Assembly: GCF_030936135.1 (NCBI RefSeq)
Contig: NC_082595.1
Span: 107,859,334 to 107,923,333 of the forward strand
Direction of reading: 5' to 3'
DNA length: 64,000 bases
DNA from: Gavia stellata
Taxonomy: Eukaryota > Chordata > Aves > Gaviiformes > Gaviidae
Shown: in pieces, positions 1-20,699 of the stretch
Layout: each line of letters starts with the position of its first letter
Position numbering within the stretch: the stretch's first letter is position 1
Notes under the pieces: generated by a model
Database searches by the model: none
What the model was told of the DNA's origin: nothing
Seen by the model: the letters and a program-made list of their open reading frames with translations, nothing else
Program-made: the position numbers and the translations under genes

Positions 1-157
1 GGTACTGTATTTCATACATACTGATATCTCTTTTCAGAAGCTTTCACTGACATAAAACTATATACCATTTTATCACTCACAATCTGCTATTCCTAAACTA
101 AGAAGAAAAAAACCCAATGAAAATGTGTGTAAAAAACCTTTATACAAAGGTATTCTA

Positions 158-8797
<8,640 letters not shown>

Positions 8798-8830
8798 GTC
8801 TGCTCCACTGGTTGGCGAGTATGGGGTAAG
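8798..8830 (-). other. MMUT: MMUT 5' UTR part of exon 2
   Basis: An acceptor on the minus strand (ttttcttcag, ending at 8831) starts exon 2 at 8830, leaving 33 untranslated bases before the ATG at 8797. As in mammals, this implies a separate non-coding first exon, placed here in the CpG island near 10.28 kb. Confidence 0.75.
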
Positions 8831-9876
8831 CTGAAGAAAATAAAAACATGTATTTTGCATTATCATATAAATCCGACATGGGAGAGGTGAGCAAGAAGAG
8901 GTCAAGCAGAGTGCTAAAGCCAAAACAATTACTCAGGAAAAAAACAAGTGTATTTAAGCACTCACTCATTTGACAGACACCCCCTCCCCTTGCCTTTCAA
9001 CCAGACAATGCATAAAATAGAGTTCAGGAAAAATTCCACATTTTCGTCTAGCTAAGGAAAACATTCCTACAACTCATCTACATCCGTGTATAAAACGTGG
9101 AACTTATTTCAGTCCCTAAGCAGCACCATCATTTATCAGTCACTGAAAAGCCAGTGTTATGCATGAAGATGGCATGCCTAGCTACCTTCTCATCTTCCCA
9201 TCTCCCTCTCATCTACAAATTCCTTTATGTGAAAGAGGGACCTTCAGTATCAAAGAGACAGTCCGAAGGAAGCGGACTGTCAGAAACCTGCTGATACGTC
9301 ATACACTTTGGAAAAGGTGGCTTGGGCTGGATGAAAATCAGAGCTGTACTAAGGAAGAAAGGAGCAAAAAATGCTGTATGCAAGAACACAGCGATAATAC
9401 AAGCTGCAGAGCTCGTCTCATCATGCACGAGATTGAGATGGTGGATAAGTTCAGTAACTCCTGAAAGCTGTACGCTTCTCTGCTTCTGGTCTCCGTACCC
9501 TGTGCCTGCACTTCCTCCCCAAGGCAAAACCTTTGCAGCTTGGCTCCAAGGGCCAGTCACCTCCTGTCTGCCTCATCTCCTTCACAACTCCCTGGAAACA
9601 CACACTGCCCTCACACCTTTACGAGAAAGTCTGCATAAAACTAAAAGCATCTCTATCACTGTTGTGCTGCAGCAACACGCTCCACACAAGTGGTTTAATA
9701 ATATATATGCTGCGTGTGGTACACATATAATTTGATAAGCACAAAGGAGCATCAGAGGAGCACTGAGTTCCCTGCAGAGACGTGATCCTGCAGCCAGGAT
9801 GGGAGGCAACCTCTGCCTCCGCTGCTGCACGGGTGCCACCGCGATCCCCCCGGCCCCGTACCGCGAAGGAACCACA

Positions 9877-9927
9877 ATTTGGACTTGACGATCTTACAGG
9901 TCTTTTCCAACCGCAGTGATTCTGTGA
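9877..9927 (+). repeat. CR1 LINE 3' tail, very short
   Basis: TTGGACTTGACGATCTTACA followed by GGTCTTTTCCAACC and one terminal ATTCTGTG unit. About 50 bp of CR1 end lies at the left shoulder of the MMUT/CENPQ CpG island. Confidence 0.8.
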
Positions 9928-10244
9928 AATGTGCCGTCACCCCCCTCCGCACCTCTCCCTCCACCCCTCACACCACAGCACCCACAGCCGGAGGAGGGCA
10001 GCGACCAGAAAGCACCGTTCACGGTCCGGTCCGGCCTGGCCTGGCCTGCCAGCTCCGCACCGCCCTGACAGGCCCGCCTGTGCGCAGCGCCGAGCGGCCG
10101 GCAGCCCCCGCCGCCACAGCCCGCCCCCAACACGCCCCCTCGGCGGCCAATAGGGACGGGGCACCGGATGGGGGCTGCCCCGGGGGGTCGCGGCCCTGCC
10201 CGCCAGAGGGACAGGAGCGCTGGGCGGGCTGCGGGCTTAGGATA

Positions 10245-10270
10245 GGCCCCGGCCCCGGCCCCGGCCCCCC
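10245..10270 (+). repeat. Short GGCCCC hexanucleotide run
   Basis: About four head-to-tail GGCCCC units sit directly beside the candidate MMUT exon 1 donor. The opposite strand is GGGGCC, a G-quadruplex-forming unit. The run is short and may only reflect GC-rich promoter sequence. Confidence 0.75.
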
Positions 10271-10275
10271 GCTAC

Positions 10276-10370
10276 CTGCTGTTGGCCCCTCCGCCGGCAC
10301 CCAAAACCCGCGCAGCAGTGCGCATGCACCTTGACGCCTAGCGCATGCGCACAGGGCCACGCCGCGCACT
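10276..10370 (-). other. MMUT: Candidate non-coding exon 1 of MMUT
   Basis: On the minus strand, CAGCAG followed by a donor gtagcg places a possible exon end at 10276, inside the CpG island and facing CENPQ exon 1. The transcription start is not visible from sequence; the right edge given is a guess bounded by the NRF-1-like sites. Splicing to the acceptor at 8830 would make intron 1 about 1.4 kb. Confidence 0.45.
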
Positions 10371-10409
10371 AACCGCTCAGTAGGCGGGGACTAGCAGTGC
10401 GCATGCGTC
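10319..10409. promoter_or_regulatory. Cluster of three NRF-1-like sites
   Basis: Three matches to the NRF-1 core GCGCATGC occur within 91 bp: TGCGCATGCACC at 10319, GCGCATGCGCAC at 10341 (the fully palindromic core) and TGCGCATGCGTC at 10398. NRF-1 is a known activator of nuclear genes for mitochondrial proteins and of many cell-cycle genes. That fits a promoter shared by a mitochondrial enzyme and a centromere protein. Binding is inferred from the motif only. Confidence 0.7.
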
Positions 10410-10439
10410 CGGTCGCGCGGGGAAAACGGTTTGCTAACG

Positions 10440-10490
10440 GCTCTGCTGTCTAACGCGGAATCGGCGGAGCGTTGAGTAGGCGCCGGGGCG
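10440..10490 (+). other. CENPQ: Candidate non-coding exon 1 of CENPQ
   Basis: A strong donor, GCGCCGGGGCG followed by gtgagt, ends a possible first exon at 10490 in the CpG island. The next CENPQ exon starts at 11520, three bases before the ATG, so an untranslated first exon is needed. The left edge (transcription start) is not defined by sequence. Confidence 0.55.
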
Positions 10491-10602
10491 GTGAGTCTCG
10501 GGGCGGGCTGAGCTGGTGGGAGGTTTTGTGGAGGTTCCCGAGGTGTTATCCGGCAGCAACGGGGAGCAGGAGTTTGGGGGTACGGGGGGCACGGGTAGTG
10601 AA

Positions 10603-10621
10603 ACTACAACTCCCAGCATGC
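10603..10621 (+). promoter_or_regulatory. ZNF143/Staf (SBS) motif, forward
   Basis: ACTACAACTCCCAGCATGC is an essentially perfect match to the long ZNF143/Staf site. It lies about 113 bp downstream of the CENPQ exon 1 donor and is one half of an inverted pair. Confidence 0.8.
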
Positions 10622-10664
10622 TCTTCGCTCAGTGCGCCAGTGTCATAGTGTGGTACACCGTGTT

Positions 10665-10683
10665 GCATGCCGGGAGTTGTAGT
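10665..10683 (-). promoter_or_regulatory. ZNF143/Staf (SBS) motif, reverse
   Basis: On the minus strand this reads ACTACAACTCCCGGCATGC, one base different from the forward copy at 10603. The two face each other with 43 bp between them. Confidence 0.8.
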
Positions 10684-11522
10684 CCGCGCCTCGCACCCTG
10701 AGGTATGCTGCTAATGCTGTGCCAGCCGAGTCGCGTCCGGACGCTGTCGCGACACGGCGACATGCCGAGGCGTCGCACTGCCCATTGAGGTGCGCCCTGA
10801 GAAGCAGACCACGGCCTCCGTATTATGGTACGGGTGGGGGGGGAGAGGCAGGGCTTATTTATGTGGTGTCGGGCGCGACTGTCGCCTGGCGAGCCGTGAC
10901 GGGGCTTCTGTGGGAGGGAAAAAGTGGTCTGAGGGGATGTAAGACAAACTGAATACGTCTGAGTCGTTGTGCTTAGAAAAGAGAAGGCTGGTGGGGTGTA
11001 GTGATTACTCTCTTCTGTGTGACTGCTTTTTCCTCTATCTCTGGAGTGAGTAAGAAAAGAAACTACAGGTTTAAACCGCAGCGAGGAACATTATGGTTAG
11101 GTGCTGAGGTAAAAAGTTCTGGTAATAGGATGACTGCACTGAACTGCATTAGAAAGGTAAAGGATTTCTCTTGTCGGAAGCCTTTAAGAACAAAATTAGA
11201 GTGTTCTCAGTGCAGTTACCTTTGCATTGCCATTGCTGCTCTTTGGTATTCAGGTGTGCTGGCTTTTAAGTTTAGAAAGACATGTGGAACATGCAAAGAC
11301 TTCTCTAAGAGGCAAACGGGGATGCTTTTTTAGTGGTCCTGCACTTACTTAAATGTACAAGATTTAGGCTTTGGGTTAGCAAATATGCAAACGTTTGGGC
11401 TCATTTAGTACTAGGTATTTCCATTGTTTTGCTTGTTAATGTGTGGTTTGTACTGTATGGATTATGATTGCTGGATTTTAATTTTGGTTTTGTTTCCTCC
11501 TCTTCCATTTGGTTTACAGATA

Positions 11523-14500
11523 ATGAAACGCCGCCATGCATCTTCCAGTAAAATGGGAGAGACCACTGGTGGGGGATCAGCAAAAAAACCGTTTAAATCA
11601 CAAAATCAACAAGGGCCTTCTAGCAAAAAGAAGGGAACAGATGGAGAAGGAAGAAAACAAGATCAAAAAAGAAAGGTAATAATTATTTTGGATCAAACAA
11701 ATTAGGACAGAACCAAAGAAAAAAAGAGGCATTTTTGCCCATTTTTTACTGGAATTTATAGAGAATATTTCATTAACTAAATGTAGTCTTCTTGAGGAAA
11801 TGTCCAGTGTGCACAGCTCTTTTGAGACCCACTGCCATAGCTGTTCCCTGATTTCCAGAATTTCTAGTGGCGTGCTACTGTGCCTGTGACAAATAGACGG
11901 AAACATTGCCTGATGATTAATAAAAAGGCAAGCTGGCTGTGCAGTTTTGAACAGCTGCATAGCATCTGTTTGAACAGAGTGATAAAATGAGAGTTCATGC
12001 AGCTCAGGTGACATTTATTCGGTTCTGGAAAATATTCTCTGCATGTCTCAGGATTGGCCTAGGCAGCTTTCTGTTGAAGAGAGCTTGCTTAACCACTTAA
12101 CTTATGAATGGCATGATCTTAAGGTGCAGCTGGATAGCCAAACATCTTGTGCATTTCTTATTTCATGACCTCATTCTTTGGATGGGAGGAACTAACAAGA
12201 GTCAATTGCTTTTCTTAACTTGCTTGAGATGAATTACTGTTTCACCATTCAAAAAGCCTTTTTCGTGGTCAATAACAACAGACCTCTGTCAAGCACTGAA
12301 GTGGTTTCACAGCCTTTTTATAGTGGGTTGCTAGTAGTAGATGAATGATTGCACAGCAGAGGATGTTTCCAAATTACCATATTTGCTGTAAACTTTTCTT
12401 TTCAGCAGGTCATGCAGACGGTCAGAAGGAAAGATAAGGAACATGGGGACTGTTCCCCTGCAGGTAGGATTGTATTTTTTCCTCATGTTTGTCTCATGCA
12501 AATTCAGTGTTTTGAAAAAACACTGAAAGTAAAAGTAGTAACTGCTATGTTGAAATCATATGTGTCTGAGATGTCACTGAAACAAGTTTCAAAGTTTTCT
12601 TTCTGAACAGTAACAGTGAGTATTTGCAATACAGTCTTACCAGTCTGCATTCGTATCATATGTGTTGTATATGCACATATATTATTAATCATATGCTTTT
12701 GTTTGCAAGTAGTGTTCTCTTGTAAAATTCCACCACAAGCACCCAGAACATTTTAACTTCCTCTTCACAGGTCATTGTCTTCTCTGTTAACCTTCTGTCT
12801 TAAGACTGGCATGCGTTGTGTTGAACATACAAATGAGATGAGGGCCCTGCTGCGTTAAGTTTCGTGCTTATGTTTATTCCCACTCTTTTTTTTTTTTTTT
12901 TATTTCATTCTGGGTTTTCTCACTTCGATCACCAATGATTTTGGGAAAGTATCTGTTTAGAATGAAACTGCTGTAAGAAAGAACCTTTTCTATTTTGTGC
13001 TTTTTAAGCAACTTGTGACTTGCAAATAATAAGTACCACCGAATGTGGATAGATTTGACCTGACAGTTTTGAGAGATGGAAAAATCTTAACTGTTATACC
13101 TTTGACTATGATCTGACTGAATTGAGTCACAAAGCTGTCTATCAAGGTTTGACAAATCATATCTTTTCCTTTTTTCCTTTGTGTTAACAGGAGAAAAAGG
13201 TTCTTCAAAAAAGGTGAAACTAACCAGTGCTAAAGTAGGATCTTGGCAGACTCTCTCAGAGAGCAGCAGGCAGTTTCTGGAAGCTGTAATGGATTCAGTA
13301 ATACTGTAAGTGCCAAATATCCTGGTGATTCTTCTCTGTTTCCACAAGAAATAAAGTAAAAATAATAATATTGCTTGAACTGAAAAAGCTTTGGCGCTTT
13401 TTTGGGCAATATGGCTGACTGTGTATATTTTGTCTGGTATAATGTAACACTTTCTATCTGAAGTTGGAAATTTTTAGCTAGAGAAGTTCTGACTGCGTTC
13501 ACTTCACTTGATGTGTGCTCTGTGCTTGCAGGCTTTGCAATGAAAATTCTACCTTTATTTTCTTTCCAGATCTGTTTTGTGCCAACAACGTGAGAGAAAA
13601 GATGATGTTCAGAAGCACCTCAATTTACTGAAAGGAAGGTAAGAAGTTATAATTAAAAAAAAAAAAAAAAGAGGGCGAGAAGGGATTTAGTTTACCCAGT
13701 TTTTTTGTACCATGCTTACAGAATTGCTCCTGGGAGCAATCACATTTAGGAAATCTTGGAAGGGAGAGTTGATGCAAAATCAAGGAGGGAATTATCTTGA
13801 TGGTACATTGACTGAAGTGGACAAGCAAGTGTTGTTGGAAGACCCACTTTAACTACTTCTATATGAGTAACAACCTAGGAGGTATTCTTAAGAGCTCCTT
13901 TAATCAGCTTTGTATTTATACAGGGATTAAATTTGTGGGCAGCTATTTATTTTGTTACTGTTTTATGACAGTGGCAGGAGTAGTTATAGCTAAATTTTCT
14001 GACCATTGAAGTTGCTTCAAAGAGAATTAAAATTTTTTGTTGGGGCATAACTTGCAGCCTTTTTATGTCATTGTGGGAATAATTATGTATGCTTGGGTGT
14101 CTGAGAATTTTTGTATGCATGTGTGTTGGTATACTAGGCTCTTATCAACATCGAGCCTGAGCCTATATGTTGCCTTCTTTGTTCTTATAGTACCTCAAGA
14201 TTAAAACATTAGGAGCTAGTTTTTCATAAATGGTTTGGTTGGGTTTTTTTAATGTTTAATTTGTGACATGTTTCATTTCTGAGTTGCCAAACTCCTGCAA
14301 TCTCATTTGAGATACATGGAAGTTGTGGCAGTTTAGTGTATCTAACAGACAGATCCAACCTAGAAGAATTCAAGTCTTCCTCAGAATCAGAAGGACCTTT
14401 GAGAGCAAGCTAAAACTCTGCCTCTGGCATAAAACTACATATCATGGTTCACAAAAAGCATTTATGGATTTTACTAAAATGATCTTTGTTTGGAAGCAGT

Positions 14501-16310
14501 TAAAAATGCTGAATTTAGAACTTAGTTTTACTTTGAAAAGCAGAAAGGTTAGAACTGGGGAAATACTAGTTAATGTCAGTTTACAGGCAGGGAGCCTGGG
14601 GGATAGGCACCACACAACGTCAGTGTAATAGCAAAGGTTAGAATGGTGGGATTTCTTGTTCCCAGTTCCTTCCTTAGACATCTATTCCACATGGTTTTGG
14701 AAAACAATTCAGGACAGCTTTCCTTCCTGCCTGGATCCTTTTACTTCACTGGCAGCAATTGGGCTAAACTGAGTTTAGTTTTTCCCCAGAGAAGTCATTA
14801 GTCAGTTTTCTTCTTGTTTTGTAAAGAACTCCAAGCAAGTCATGCTTTCCTTTTTCTATAATAAAGGGTGCTGAGATTTTTCAAGACGTTAAAGGTGCCT
14901 CCAGGGAAGCTGGGCAACCTGAAGAATGTCCCGAGCCTTCAAATGGCAGAGAAACAAATGCTTGAGACAAATGAAGAGTCTTTGGTACAATTGCAGGTAT
15001 GAAAGGCAAGGAACAGAAGAAAATATCTTAGCCATCTGCTGCTGCTCAGTGTGTTGTAACTTTTTAGTAGACAGACTGCTGTCTATGCCTGTGCTGTTGT
15101 GGAGGAGTTGTCCACTGTTCATCATTGTCACCCACCTTTGCTACAAAGCAGTGTATCTCTTTGGATGGTTTTTCAGTGACTCAGCTGATGCTGATAATCA
15201 TCATCAGCTATGCAAAATGCTCACCAGTTCTAAAGTAAATTTTGTTCTAGTTTTGCGTCTATTTTGTCTTAGGAAGAAATAAATGAAGCTGAGCGATCAG
15301 CAGAACGCATTGAAGAAACTATACAGCAACTGCAGTACAAAATCCAGGTGCTGAAGAACCAGTTAGAGGAAGATGAAAAAAAGGCCAGGAAGGTATTTCC
15401 AACGGATGTTGCTACATTCCTCTAAGGAGAATGCGGTTCCAGAGCTACTGCACCCAAGCTGTTTCTGCAGAGACCATCATATAAGGAAGCCCTTATTTGC
15501 CTTTGGGAATGTATCTTTTCAATCTTTCCAACTTCAGTTGCAAAATTAAGAAATTTAGTTTTCAGAAGTTGGATAATGACAGCCAGTTTATTTTCCTATT
15601 TGTGTGCCTGATGTTTGTTTGTTTCCCCCCCCCTTGTTTTCGCCTTCTAGGTATTCCAGGAAAATGGCAGTGGAGCACTCCACCTTCCAGAACTCCCCAA
15701 GCGCAGTTTACAGGCACCCACTTTGCAGGTGAGCATGGAATATATTTTCAGAGACACCTTGGCTATAAGAAGGAAGGCAACAAAATGTGCTTTTATCACT
15801 TAACTCTTTTATCACTGCCGGAGGGGGTAATTCTGAAATATCTGAAAGTTTTCTCTTTTTTCTTTTTTTTTTTTTTTTCTTTGTATTGAGAACTATATGC
15901 TTACATTTTAAAAATATGACAAAACCCTGGAAAACCTGCCATTTAAAGGATCACATGTCTTTTCCTAGGAACCCTATGGTCCTAGGGAACCTTTAATCAT
16001 TTCTGGAATGTTTCTCTGTGTAACTGATGGAAGGAAGACTGTCTCATTCTGTGTCTTTTTGAATCTTTTTTATTTTAGCTGTATTTAGATACAGCTAAGC
16101 TGCATGAAAGTGAAATTTCTGTTGGTCTCAATGAAAGCTGTTTTTTATTTGTTGTTTATTATTCTTTCTTTCCTTCTTTAGGAAGAAATTTTGAAGATAA
16201 AAAATCAGAAAGGTCTTTTAAAGGATATGAACACTATTCAGCAGTCAGCTGACTTGAAGAACATGTTAACCCTCATTGAAAAGACCTATGAGAAGGTGGA
16301 CTTGCTTTGA
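11523..16310 (+). CDS. CENPQ: Centromere protein Q
   Basis: Subunit of the constitutive centromere-associated network (CENP-O/P/Q/R/U group) at the inner kinetochore. Coding exons: 11523-11675, 12406-12463, 13191-13305, 13570-13638, 14867-14996, 15273-15392, 15651-15728 and 16182-16310. The parts add to 852 bp, that is 283 residues plus stop; human CENPQ is 268. The first about 70 residues are Lys/Ser/Gly-rich and low in order. A conserved block follows with [20 protein letters not shown]. Exon 7 (15273-15392) is a Glu/Lys/Gln-rich coiled coil ([20 protein letters not shown] and on), and [19 protein letters not shown] resembles the human C-terminal motif. The start is the first ATG after the acceptor at 11519, in MKRRHASS. 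Exon 3 has a tandem acceptor (see that entry). The frame is intact throughout. The gene is divergent from MMUT and shares its CpG island. Confidence 0.95.
12403..12408 (+). other. CENPQ: NAGNAG tandem splice acceptor, CENPQ exon 3
   Basis: The acceptor reads ttttcagcag|gtc. Using the first AG starts the exon at 12406 and adds a Gln; using the second starts at 12409 and omits it. Both keep the frame, giving 283 or 282 residues. Confidence 0.8.
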
Positions 16311-19300
16311 GAAACTGAAATTTAGGGAGTCTCCTTCGAAGAAGATAACCTAGGCCCGCACTCTGTGTTAATGTAGAGCAGCAGGATGCTGGTCAAGGAA
16401 ACGGAGTTTTCTTCCTAATGGCTTTACTGTTGTGACTGCTGAATTTCTGTTAAAACATTTTCTATGAATATTGGTATATAAATCTGTAAACTCATTCTGG
16501 GACTCTAGGGATCAATCAAGGTATTTTGGGTGTGGGTTTTGGGTTTTTTTTCTGGACCTGTGATGACTTCTAATGATGATATATACTGTTTTAGGAGAAG
16601 GGAGGGAAATGAATCCTGGGTTTATTTGGGCATTTTTATAGAATAAGGCAACCTATCCCATTATATTTGGACTTTTATATCCCCTTATATCATCTGTAAA
16701 TGAGGGAAAGCAGTATCTCTTACCAAACTAACTTTTGTTTTGGAGTTAAATCCTCTTTAAACCTGAAACATGTGGTAAAAACATGCTTATCTAATGTTCA
16801 GTTCCAAGTCCCCTTTTCAACTTTCTTACCATTTTTTATTAAAAACCCTCCATGGCAGGAAACTGAATAATTTTTATCAAATGTACAGGACTTTTTTTAC
16901 ATCTTCGCGTTCACTGTTTAAATTTTAAAAGAAGACATTCACACCTGGTTTATCCAGATGGTTGGGGAAAGCAGGTAAGAACATTGTAGAGCAAAGCTCT
17001 AATCTCAGAGTTGCATACACGCCTTATTTCATTAAGTGTCAGATATTATTCAGGTTAGAGAAAGAAAAGGAAGGCAAAAGTCTATTTTCCCACGCACTTC
17101 AATCTCTCCTCTATTTTTTTTTTCTGTGATAAAGCTTCTCCCTTAAGATTGTTGTTATGAAGTGCTTCTCCAGTCAAATTATCAGCTAGAAGACAGCAGT
17201 GCTCTTTACATTGACTTGTCCTTTTGTTTACAAGCTGGTGCTATTCTTAATGTGACATGAGCTAACTATCTCTTTCTCCTATGGGAGACTAAAAGCCTCT
17301 CTGTAGTTGCTACATGTAAGATCAGGAAAATGAGACTAAGTACTTGCTTGCTTTGTACTGAGTCACATGAAAAAGTATATAAATAGTCAGAAATATTTCT
17401 CAAATTTTTGATCACTCGACAAATGGAGCACTTACTTTGGGGTAGTGGTTATGTCAATAATTTAATCCATTTTATGGGTTAATGATTTTTCTGCATGCCA
17501 GTTATCTTAATTTTTGTTATGTAAAGATACACTCCTTTGCTTTCATTAAGGGTGATCTACTTGTGAGCAATTTACTGTGTGGGTTTTGAATTTCATGAAC
17601 CACATAGATACCTTTTTTCTTTTTTTTTTTTTTTTTTTTTAAATAAAAGAATGTGTGGGGAAGGGCAGTAAGTAGGTGTCAGAGATACGATATAGCTTCC
17701 ATACAGGGAAAGTTGAAATAGCAGTAACTGAAGAAACAAATATTAAAGATGTAAAGTGTTTCATGAAAGCATTGAGTAGGGATTGGTTACTCGCTGCTTT
17801 TTACAATGTAGGAATGAAGGAGTAGCCAGTGTGGTGGTAGACAGCAAGTTCCTAAAGTAATGTACTCTGTGTAACAGTGCCAGAAGATTCTGTGTAAGCC
17901 AAAGTGTATAAATAGGTGTGAAAAAGAAGTAAACATCTATGAAGCGTGTGTCCATCGGAGACAATTAAATGGTTTGGACAAGGTAGCGATACATTGTTGA
18001 TGTACTTTTGATCATACATGCTGACACTCTGAAGGGGTACTGAAGTAGGGTGATTTTTTTGCTTAGCTATTTGCAGCATTTCCTATATTTCCCCAAGAAA
18101 GGCTGTAATCACAAGACCTTTTTCAATTATTCCTATGTAGTCAGCTCCTAGACTTGAGTTTTGTGGCCTCTTCCCTTCCTTCCAAATCTAGTTGTTTAGA
18201 TTGTAGTGTGTTATGCTCAAAATAGTGTTTGAATGCAAAGAGGAAGCAGTCCTTGGGGCGGAGCATATAATACCTTTTATGTATGTTAGGTGCTATTCCT
18301 TTGTTACTCCTGAAACCAGCTTTGTCCAGCTCCGGGTCTGTATTTCCTGAGCTGATTGTTGGTGAGCTGTTTGTAGCTGAGGGGTCTCCCATACAAAGCC
18401 TCATCTCTTATCATCCTCACGGTTTTGCCGTGCCCCATCACTTATCACCCCTTCCCTGTACTTCTCTGCACTGCATCCGCTACCTCCATTTTTCAAGGCC
18501 TCAGCTATCATAGTCTGCCTATATTTCTCTATCTGTGTCATTATATTAGTCGTAAATATCTCATTTGACACAGAATAACTGCTTTCTACTGCTTTCTGTA
18601 TAAAACTGTGGTTGTACCATACAAAGATAACAAAAATAAAATAATTATTCATAGACACCTGGTCAATTAGAGGAAATGCTAAATTACACAACTAAGTAAA
18701 ACGCTCCAAGAGCACCTGATAAGCCTCAGTCATGAGGCCTTGTAAATGCAGTGCAAAGCTGTCACTGGCAGTGGAGGTACTGCATTACAGGGCTAGATAG
18801 TCACAGAAGCAAGCTGTAATTATTTTAATTTCTTTTTTTTTTTTTTCCTGACATTGGGTGATTTATGGTAAGCTGGCTGGCTGTGGATGTTGTTACTTTG
18901 GGGTTGTCATGTACACATGGACATAAATCCAGACTTTCAGGAGGTGGTGTTAGCTCAAGTTATTTGATGATGGATACCCTTGGGCAGAGTTGCAGAAGGA
19001 TCAGATTTTGGTTTCTGATGAGATTAGAGGACTCTTCTAGGAGAAGATTCACTGTTGAGTAGTGTGCAGGGAGCTGTGAACTTCTGTGATTTGACCTGGG
19101 AGCATCTGAAACTCTTCAGTTTCACAAACCTTGGCTTAAAGTAGGTAAGTTACAGGCCACAGATTTCTTAAGATATAGCAGGAATATCAATTCATATCCC
19201 GTACCAACCCTTCCTCACATTCAAATAAAGCATCTTGCGGCATGTGCTCTCTGATAACACTTTGACGTTCCTTCTCTGTTGACTCTTCTGCCTTGTGCGT

Positions 19301-19838
19301 AGGATATCAAGTGCAAATCAAAAGAACAATATGGGTTAGCATCATCAAACTGGACTGGCAGGGACAACTGAGAAATCAGGCAAACGGTGAACAGGGCTGC
19401 TACCTCAAAACGATGTTCAGGGTTGCTTAGCTGGGTTGGTTTCCTCTTTGGCAGAACATGTCTCAGTTTATCTCAGACTCTTAATTCCCTCATGGTATGA
19501 AGCTTGGCACTGAGAATGAAAATTGGCTGATTTCACTACCACTGAAAAGAAAAAGGGTAATTGTAAGTATAGGCAAAGCAGAACACTCACTGGTCTGAAT
19601 GCAAAGAGATTAAATGTCTTAATGAAAAGATTAAAGGTTCTTACTAGAGTCTATACTCGTGAACAAGCCTTTTGACACTTCATTAACTCTGCTTACAGAG
19701 TCCCTCCTCCTCCGAAGGTGTGGCTGGCTCTGGCTTTTATCTCCATACTCCCCAAAGGAAAGAAAGAATAAAGCTTTTAGGAACAATATACCAGTTTGGA
19801 ACAATTTTGATCAATAAAATTATATTTTATCATTTCAG

Positions 19839-19961
19839 GATTCTGGACAAGGACTCTCGTCGTTCCTCATGCAGAAGCAGCCACAAAGTGGATGCATTGT
19901 ATTGTCTCCTAACTTCAAGCTTATTGCAATTTGGAAGGACGAGCTACAAGACTGAAAGCAG
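19839..19961 (+). other. Candidate non-coding upstream exon (possible GLYATL3 5' exon)
   Basis: An acceptor (tattttatcatttcag) and a strong donor (GAAAGCAG|gtaagc) bracket 123 bp with no long open frame. Since the first coding exon of GLYATL3 begins at an acceptor, an untranslated exon is expected upstream on this strand, and this is one candidate. It could also belong to a non-coding RNA, or be chance. Confidence 0.25.
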
Positions 19962-20699
19962 GTAAGCGATCAAGTGGTCTATTGGTGCAATACTTGTTTT
20001 CAATCTGAAAGTACTTCCAGGCACAGAGGTGTAAGAACTGTCCTTAAGTAAAAGTAGCTGTGTGTTCAAACACGTATCAATGCCATCTTTAGATATAGTT
20101 GCATGTGTACTGCTGCGCTGTGACCCAGAGGCAATTTTCCGCTTGAAAATGGTGAGAAAATGGAGTATAAGCTTCAAGAAAGGCAAATATAGCACATGTG
20201 GTCATAGAAAGGTTTGGTGAAGCAAGGGAAGTGTTGCAAATACTCTGATTTTTAAATAATCAAGACTTGATCATATAGAAAGGTTAAGTTTGATTAATAA
20301 ATAAAATAATAAAATATAAATGCGTAAGTTAGGATTGTTAAGTTTGAAACAATAACCATAGGAACCTCACCAGGTAGTTACTGTTCCGTATTGAGGAACT
20401 AATCGTAACAAGATGGAATGATGAAGAAATGAATAGAGAAGTTTTGTTTGAGTCCTGTAACAATGTGACCTGATATGCACCAGTGATGCTGCTTGGAAAA
20501 TTCCTTACCTTTCCCATCATTGATTCGAATATCAAGAATGCCAATCAATAGATATTAATAGAAATAACCATTGATTATTTTAAGTATGGATATTGATAGA
20601 ATGGTATAATCCAGAGAGCGATTAATGAAAAATTTAACTATGTATTCTGTGTGAAGGTAACTAGGTATGATTTATCTGTGATTTAATCATAAACTAACT

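Larger units (their letters stand above)
9950..10720. promoter_or_regulatory. CpG-island bidirectional promoter of MMUT and CENPQ
   Basis: GC-rich, CpG-dense sequence lies between the leftward MMUT gene and the rightward CENPQ gene. The candidate MMUT exon 1 donor (10276) and CENPQ exon 1 donor (10490) are only about 215 bp apart, so the two starts must be very close and divergent. There is no TATA box at an obvious place. The island holds three NRF-1-like sites and two ZNF143-type motifs. Shared head-to-head promoters of this kind usually drive broad, housekeeping expression; the exact start sites are inference. Confidence 0.85.

Noticed and set aside
9879-10334. A 151-codon open frame rich in Pro, Ala, Gly and Arg
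   Set aside because: It lies in the CpG island, where stop codons are rare by base composition. It overlaps promoter motifs and a CR1 tail.
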